The notes below the pieces were generated by a model. It was not told the DNA's origin, made no database searches, and saw nothing but the letters and a program-made list of their open reading frames with translations. DNA of 64,000 nt from an uncultured Tateyamaria sp. GTDB taxonomy: Bacteria; Pseudomonadota; Alphaproteobacteria; Rhodobacterales; Rhodobacteraceae. Location of the stretch: positions 1,023,501 to 1,087,500 of the forward strand of contig NZ_CANNCF010000002.1 of the NCBI RefSeq assembly GCF_947503045.1, written 5' to 3'. The translations under genes were made by a program, and so were the position numbers. The stretch's first letter is position 1. Each line of letters begins with the position of its first letter. Positions 61,227 through 64,000 of the stretch are shown piece by piece.

Positions 61227-61406
61227 TCACCCCTTGCTCTTGTCCGCTCCATCAGCCTCTTCTTTGTCGAACTTTGTCGTGCAGTCATCTGGCTGGTCGG
61301 CACGATCTTTGTTTTTGCCCTGCAAGTAAATGATCAGGCCGAGAACAAAGCTACCTATGGCAGCCGCCGAATTTGCAATTTCAGGGATCAGTTGCATCCA
61401 TTCCAT
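61227..61406 (-). CDS. Small single-pass membrane protein in the mobile element
   Basis: 59 residues on the minus strand. The ATG at 61406 has AAGGAG 7 nt upstream (an ATG two codons earlier lies in another frame). The sequence starts MEWMQLIPEIANSAAAIGSF and continues VLGLIIYLQGKNKDRADQ, so one membrane helix covers about residues 8-27, followed by a charged hydrophilic tail with many Asp/Lys. It is convergent with the relaxase gene. No family recognised. The strong ribosome site makes it a real gene candidate. Confidence 0.6.
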   Translation of the reverse strand: MEWMQLIPEIANSAAAIGSFVLGLIIYLQGKNKDRADQPDDCTTKFDKEEADGADKSKG

Positions 61407-61526
61407 GTCATATCTCCTTCTGTTGCTAAGGATTTAGGGATGCAGCCGACTGCTCTCTACGACCAAAATTTGAGACAATAAATCGTCTGAAGCAGCGGTA
61501 GCGACCAACTGATACGACAGTGTGAT

Positions 61527-61541
61527 CCCACAGATTGTGGG
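61527..61541. other. Hairpin just before the unknown cargo genes
   Basis: CCCACA-GAT-TGTGGG, a 6-bp stem with a 3-nt loop, lies directly upstream of the start region of the gene at 61560. It could be an operator or a leader hairpin. The flanking 61407-61526 shows no coding sequence. Confidence 0.35.
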
Positions 61542-61559
61542 GTGGACGGGGCTGCGTTT

Positions 61560-62237
61560 ATGCGCAAATTGATGTTGTATTATCTGGGGAACAGAGTGCG
61601 CGAGACAAAGATTCCAGAAGGACAATTCGTAGTGTCGGAGTTGGAGCCCAGTGATTGGGTGGCTTCTCCAAAAGCTGTGGAAGATGCTTCCCTCGTTGGA
61701 ACCCACGATCTTTTCCATAGTTCCCAGCGCATTTACAGAACTACCTTTGATGATGCGTTGTCGAGATTTGAGCTGACGGAGCGCGGGCTTATTGCGCTCG
61801 ACGCGGGTATCAATAGGGGTCACTTTAGCAGCCGAGGAGCGGCACAGGAAAAGCTAGCCCAGCCATTGGCGCAAGACACCATGATGATCCTTTTGAAGGA
61901 GTCGTCATTCTTGTCGGACGAAGGCTTAGAACTTGCGGGCCATGGACGCGGTTTTGAAGAACAGTGCATGAGCATGAACAAGAATTCTCTTTGCAATCGT
62001 ATCTGCGATGACCTTGGTATGACATCGGCCTCAGAGGTAAAGCGCGTCGCCACACAGCTGACGCGCTATTTGTCTGCGATGGAGGTCTTTGACTTGGTTG
62101 AAGTGACAACCGTCAGAGCAAATCTGTGCAAAATCGTGGTGAAAGAAAACCTAGACCATGTCATACGAACTTCGTTGAACGCTGTTGCGGACCTCTACGA
62201 TAAGCAGATCGGCGAGGATGAGGTCAGTGATGACTAA
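61560..62237 (+). CDS. Unknown cargo protein 1 (225 aa)
   Basis: Not recognised. 225 residues from the ATG at 61560; a GTG at 61542 would add 6 residues, and no ribosome site decides it. Soluble, acidic. The N-terminal part (KLMLYYLGNRVRETKIPEGQ) suggests an alpha/beta fold. The middle includes FELTERGLIALDAGINR. The C-terminal third (ICDDLGMTSASEVKRVATQL then TRYLSAMEVFDLVEVTTV) has the rhythm of a winged helix-turn-helix. Codon use and GC are lower than in the chromosomal genes to the left. It overlaps the next gene by 8 bp, so the two are co-translated. It sits in the variable part of the mobile element, where defence or phenotype cargo is usual. Confidence 0.65.
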   Translation: MRKLMLYYLGNRVRETKIPEGQFVVSELEPSDWVASPKAVEDASLVGTHDLFHSSQRIYRTTFDDALSRFELTERGLIALDAGINRGHFSSRGAAQEKLAQPLAQDTMMILLKESSFLSDEGLELAGHGRGFEEQCMSMNKNSLCNRICDDLGMTSASEVKRVATQLTRYLSAMEVFDLVEVTTVRANLCKIVVKENLDHVIRTSLNAVADLYDKQIGEDEVSDD

Positions 62238-63147
62238 ACTCAAACACATCCTTAAGCAGCGTCGAAAACTGGCGCACAATGTTTTTAGTGGCCGTGATGG
62301 TGATACGCTCGGTGAAAGAGTTCTTTCGGGTGCGATTATGCGTGGGACGACTGAACCAACAGCTATCGATCGTGGTGAATGGAATTCTCTGAGAAGAGCT
62401 AGGATGACGAGTATTGAGACATCGGCGCGTGAGATGGCGCAGGATGTTGTTGATGCGGCACGTCAGACGGAAAACAAGCGATTGGTGCGGTTCTACGGTG
62501 GAGAAAGCTTGGCGTCTGCGGAACCTCATTGGTGGACTAAACCTCTCAATTCACGGAATCGATCTCTTTGCTTGCCGTTGGATGTGGTTTGCAATGCGGC
62601 CTCTGGCCAACAACGAATTGACAGCCTTAGATTGTTTAGGGGTTTTCTTCCTGAACAGATCGCCAGCGGCTGCCAGTATGGCTTAGAACTTTCAGGTAAC
62701 AGCTCTTACAATGCTTGGGTTGGCGCAGATCATGTCGAAAGATATGCTACTCTGGTTGACCGTCCAAGTTTGGTTTTCATTGGGAATAGAGTGATTTCAG
62801 GGCCAGTGAAAATGGGAGTGCCGGGAATGTTGTCATGGGCGACGCTTGCGACCAATTCGGTTGAGAAAGCCTTGTGTGACATGCCCGAATTAGAAGAATG
62901 GGCACACCTTCAGGACTTCATGGGATGGTTACATCAAATAGTTCGGGTGACGCCAGAATTTGCTAACATTGTCTTTATTGAAGGTGGCATCCGTCATCGT
63001 CATCAGGATGAGCACGTCGATTTGGGAACTGCCAATATTTGGCAGTGCATGCAGTGGTTTGATAGGCAACATACCACGGAGTCTGGGATGAGCGATCCTT
63101 TGACGGTGCCACCAGTGCGGCACTCAAAGCGGGAATCTCAGAGCTAG
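62230..63147 (+). CDS. Unknown cargo protein 2 (305 aa)
   Basis: Not recognised. 305 residues from the ATG at 62230, 8-bp overlap with the previous gene. A basic start (MTKLKHILKQRRKLAHNVF) precedes a helical region to about residue 95, then a larger alpha/beta part: SRNRSLCLPLDVVCNAASGQ, LEQYASG-like QIASGCQYGLELSGN, LVFIGNRVISGPVKMGVPG and EFANIVFIEGGIRHRHQDEH. The motif RHRHQDEHVD near residue 265 is His/Asp-rich and could bind metal. AT-richer than the chromosome. No membrane segment or signal. Together with protein 1 it forms a two-gene module, probably accessory. Confidence 0.65.
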   Translation: MTKLKHILKQRRKLAHNVFSGRDGDTLGERVLSGAIMRGTTEPTAIDRGEWNSLRRARMTSIETSAREMAQDVVDAARQTENKRLVRFYGGESLASAEPHWWTKPLNSRNRSLCLPLDVVCNAASGQQRIDSLRLFRGFLPEQIASGCQYGLELSGNSSYNAWVGADHVERYATLVDRPSLVFIGNRVISGPVKMGVPGMLSWATLATNSVEKALCDMPELEEWAHLQDFMGWLHQIVRVTPEFANIVFIEGGIRHRHQDEHVDLGTANIWQCMQWFDRQHTTESGMSDPLTVPPVRHSKRESQS

Positions 63148-63149
63148 AG

Positions 63150-63269
63150 ATGCATTTCCCAAGACAGTGGCCAGCAGCTTCGGAGGCTTGGCAATATCCG
63201 TCTGCGGGGCTTGAACCATTTTCCAGACTGGCCACTCTTGCAGCAATGTCTTTGGCTATGCGGCAATGA
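63150..63269 (+). CDS. Possible short third gene of the cargo module (39 aa)
   Basis: A small frame starts with ATG 2 bp after the stop of cargo protein 2. It reads MHFPRQWPAASEAWQYPSAG, then LEPFSRLATLAAMSLAMRQ, and its stop overlaps the end of the convergent higA gene by 14 bp. It has balanced, protein-like composition with a short amphipathic C-terminus. No strong ribosome site (translational coupling is possible) and too short for certainty. Confidence 0.35.
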   Translation: MHFPRQWPAASEAWQYPSAGLEPFSRLATLAAMSLAMRQ

Positions 63270-63552
63270 GTGGTTCAATGTCGGACACATCAATTTCCTT
63301 CGTGGCCAGCGCCATGTCGTAATTCGTCTGCAGGTTCACCCAGTAGGCCGGGGTCGTATTGAACACGCGGGCGAGGCGCAGAGCCGTGTCAGGAGTGATC
63401 CCAGTTGTGCCCTTGATCAACCGCTCGATCCGCGTCCGAGGCACACCCAGACGCCGCGCAAACGCGATGGCCCCCATGTCGAGCGGATCGAGGTAAAGCT
63501 CTTTCAGGACTTCACCAGGGTGCATTGGTTCTTCAAGCAGGCTCATCAGCAT
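63256..63552 (-). CDS. higA: HigA family antitoxin
   Basis: 98 residues (an ATG two codons later is also possible). Xre-type DNA-binding antitoxin: EPMHPGEVLKELYLDPLDMG at the start (the HigA family signature H-P-G-E-x-L), helix-turn-helix AIAFARRLGVPRTRIERLIK then GTTGITPDTALRLARVFN, and YWVNLQTNYDMALA, which is strongly family-typical. It neutralises the HigB toxin and represses the operon. It lies 6 bp downstream of higB, so toxin comes first, the usual order for this type. Confidence 0.95.
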   Translation of the reverse strand: MLMSLLEEPMHPGEVLKELYLDPLDMGAIAFARRLGVPRTRIERLIKGTTGITPDTALRLARVFNTTPAYWVNLQTNYDMALATKEIDVSDIEPLIAA

Positions 63553-63558
63553 ATCCTC

Positions 63559-63840
63559 TCAATGGTAATCGACAATCTCGACATCGGCAGGGCCGTTTGG
63601 CGTCCAGACAAAGCAGATGCGCCATTGCCCATTGATCCGCACGGAGTGTTGTCCAGCCCGATCACCTTTCAGTTCTTCCAAGTGGTTGCCGGGCGGAAAC
63701 CGTAAATCTTCCACAACAACCGCAGCATTCAGCGCCGTGAGCATCGCCCGCGTGCGCCTCACCAAGTCACCGGGGAAGCCTTTGCCGTACTTGCCTTTAA
63801 CGGCATTGCTGGCGAGTTTGCCCTTGGTGCTTTGGATCAT
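63559..63840 (-). CDS. higB: HigB family (RelE-like) mRNA interferase toxin
   Basis: 93 residues, the standard HigB length. The sequence includes KGKYGKGFPGDLVRRTRAML, LNAAVVVEDLRFPPGNHLEEL, the conserved LKGDRAGQHSVRINGQWRICF with the R-x-N-x-x-x-R-x-x-F pattern of RelE/HigB toxins, and a terminal ADVEIVDYH. It cleaves ribosome-bound mRNA when free of HigA. Placed at the right part of the mobile element, where it probably stabilises it. An operator palindrome lies 9 bp upstream of the start. Confidence 0.95.
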   Translation of the reverse strand: MIQSTKGKLASNAVKGKYGKGFPGDLVRRTRAMLTALNAAVVVEDLRFPPGNHLEELKGDRAGQHSVRINGQWRICFVWTPNGPADVEIVDYH

Positions 63841-63848
63841 ATTTGATA

Positions 63849-63867
63849 TGTATCAATATTTGATACA
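63849..63867. promoter_or_regulatory. higBA operator palindrome
   Basis: TGTATCA-ATATT-TGATACA is a perfect inverted repeat with 7-bp arms, directly upstream of higB. Overlapping it to the right is TGATACATGTGTCA, a second imperfect palindrome, and TGATAC again near 63889. Repeated TGATAC-like half-sites in an AT-rich promoter fit HigA autoregulation. Confidence 0.7.
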
Positions 63868-64000
63868 TGTGTCAAGACATGATACTTTTTACGGTTGATG
63901 TATGCAGAACAGCAGGGGTCGCTGGAAACAAACGATGACATGAAATCTCTTGATCAATTCTGTAGCTCAGCATGACTTGGCCTCAGAAACAACTCGGCTA

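Noticed and set aside
63898-63972. Plus-strand 24-codon frame after the higBA operator
   Set aside because: Too short and without a ribosome site; nothing further can be judged before the window edge.
1-64000. CRISPR array
   Set aside because: No regularly spaced 20-40 bp direct repeats with unique spacers were seen; the only short direct repeats (58236-58320) have two units each.

Overview
The window is high-GC, densely packed DNA whose protein families and short, often 4-bp-overlapping operons point to a marine roseobacter-type alphaproteobacterium (Rhodobacteraceae/Roseobacteraceae). This is inferred from gene content (DUF1285-MoxR-DUF58-DUF4159 cluster, gpmI-envC-ctpA run, a 15.7 kb TRAP transporter/sugar-acid operon, an alphaproteobacterial-type SOS box). 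No rRNA, CRISPR array or insertion sequence is visible. One tRNA, tRNA-Arg(CCT), lies near the right end.

Layout. 1-4293 (minus): a MoxR ATPase, a DUF58 protein and a large DUF4159 membrane protein that runs off the left edge. 4350-8213: DUF1285, an SDR, a hydroxypyruvate-isomerase-like protein and small conserved proteins. 8236-12531 (minus): DNA polymerase I, a DUF2459-like protein, a zinc-finger protein and DUF1203. 12731-15703: a LexA-box-preceded dnaE2 that lacks the usual C-terminal OB-fold region. A hairpin-rich dispersed repeat follows it and recurs at about 28.9 kb. 16285-21505: a lipocalin-like protein, DUF3291, then gpmI, envC and ctpA.

21548-46841 is a catabolic region for sugar acids or related polyols. 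A minus-strand five-gene operon (SDR, IlvD/Edd dehydratase, FAH-family hydrolase, 2-hydroxyacid dehydrogenase, mandelate-racemase-type enzyme) resembles non-phosphorylative aldonate pathways. Divergent from it are a GarR-like reductase and a D-erythronate-dehydrogenase-like enzyme. A GntR regulator then diverges from a long plus-strand operon: TRAP transporter (P, Q, M), two PhyH-family dioxygenases flanking a UxaA-type dehydratase, a beta-hydroxyacid dehydrogenase, a DMT exporter, a KDG-type kinase, four consecutive and divergent Gfo/Idh/MocA oxidoreductases, another beta-hydroxyacid dehydrogenase and a TIM-barrel isomerase. The substrate cannot be read from the sequence.

46846-58119: an amine oxidase and bicupin pair divergent from a TetR regulator with two matching operator-like sites; an unusual operon in which a Rieske domain is fused to a glutamate-synthase-type FMN/[3Fe-4S] domain and a second Rieske domain is fused to a thiamine-diphosphate enzyme; the 5-oxoprolinase genes pxpBCA; a YcaQ-type DNA glycosylase; and a LacI regulator.

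58120-64000 looks like a mobilizable element beside tRNA-Arg(CCT). It has a helix-turn-helix (replication-like) protein, MobC, and a ColE1 MbeA-like relaxase with two membrane/coiled-coil genes nested in another frame inside its 3' half, as in ColE1. An AT-richer cargo of unrecognised genes follows, then a higBA toxin-antitoxin pair with an operator palindrome. No integrase or second att site is inside the window. The strongest candidates for undescribed biology are the double Rieske-fusion operon (49.4-52.9 kb), the unknown cargo genes in the element (61.5-63.3 kb) and the dioxygenase/UxaA/four-Gfo-Idh catabolic operon.
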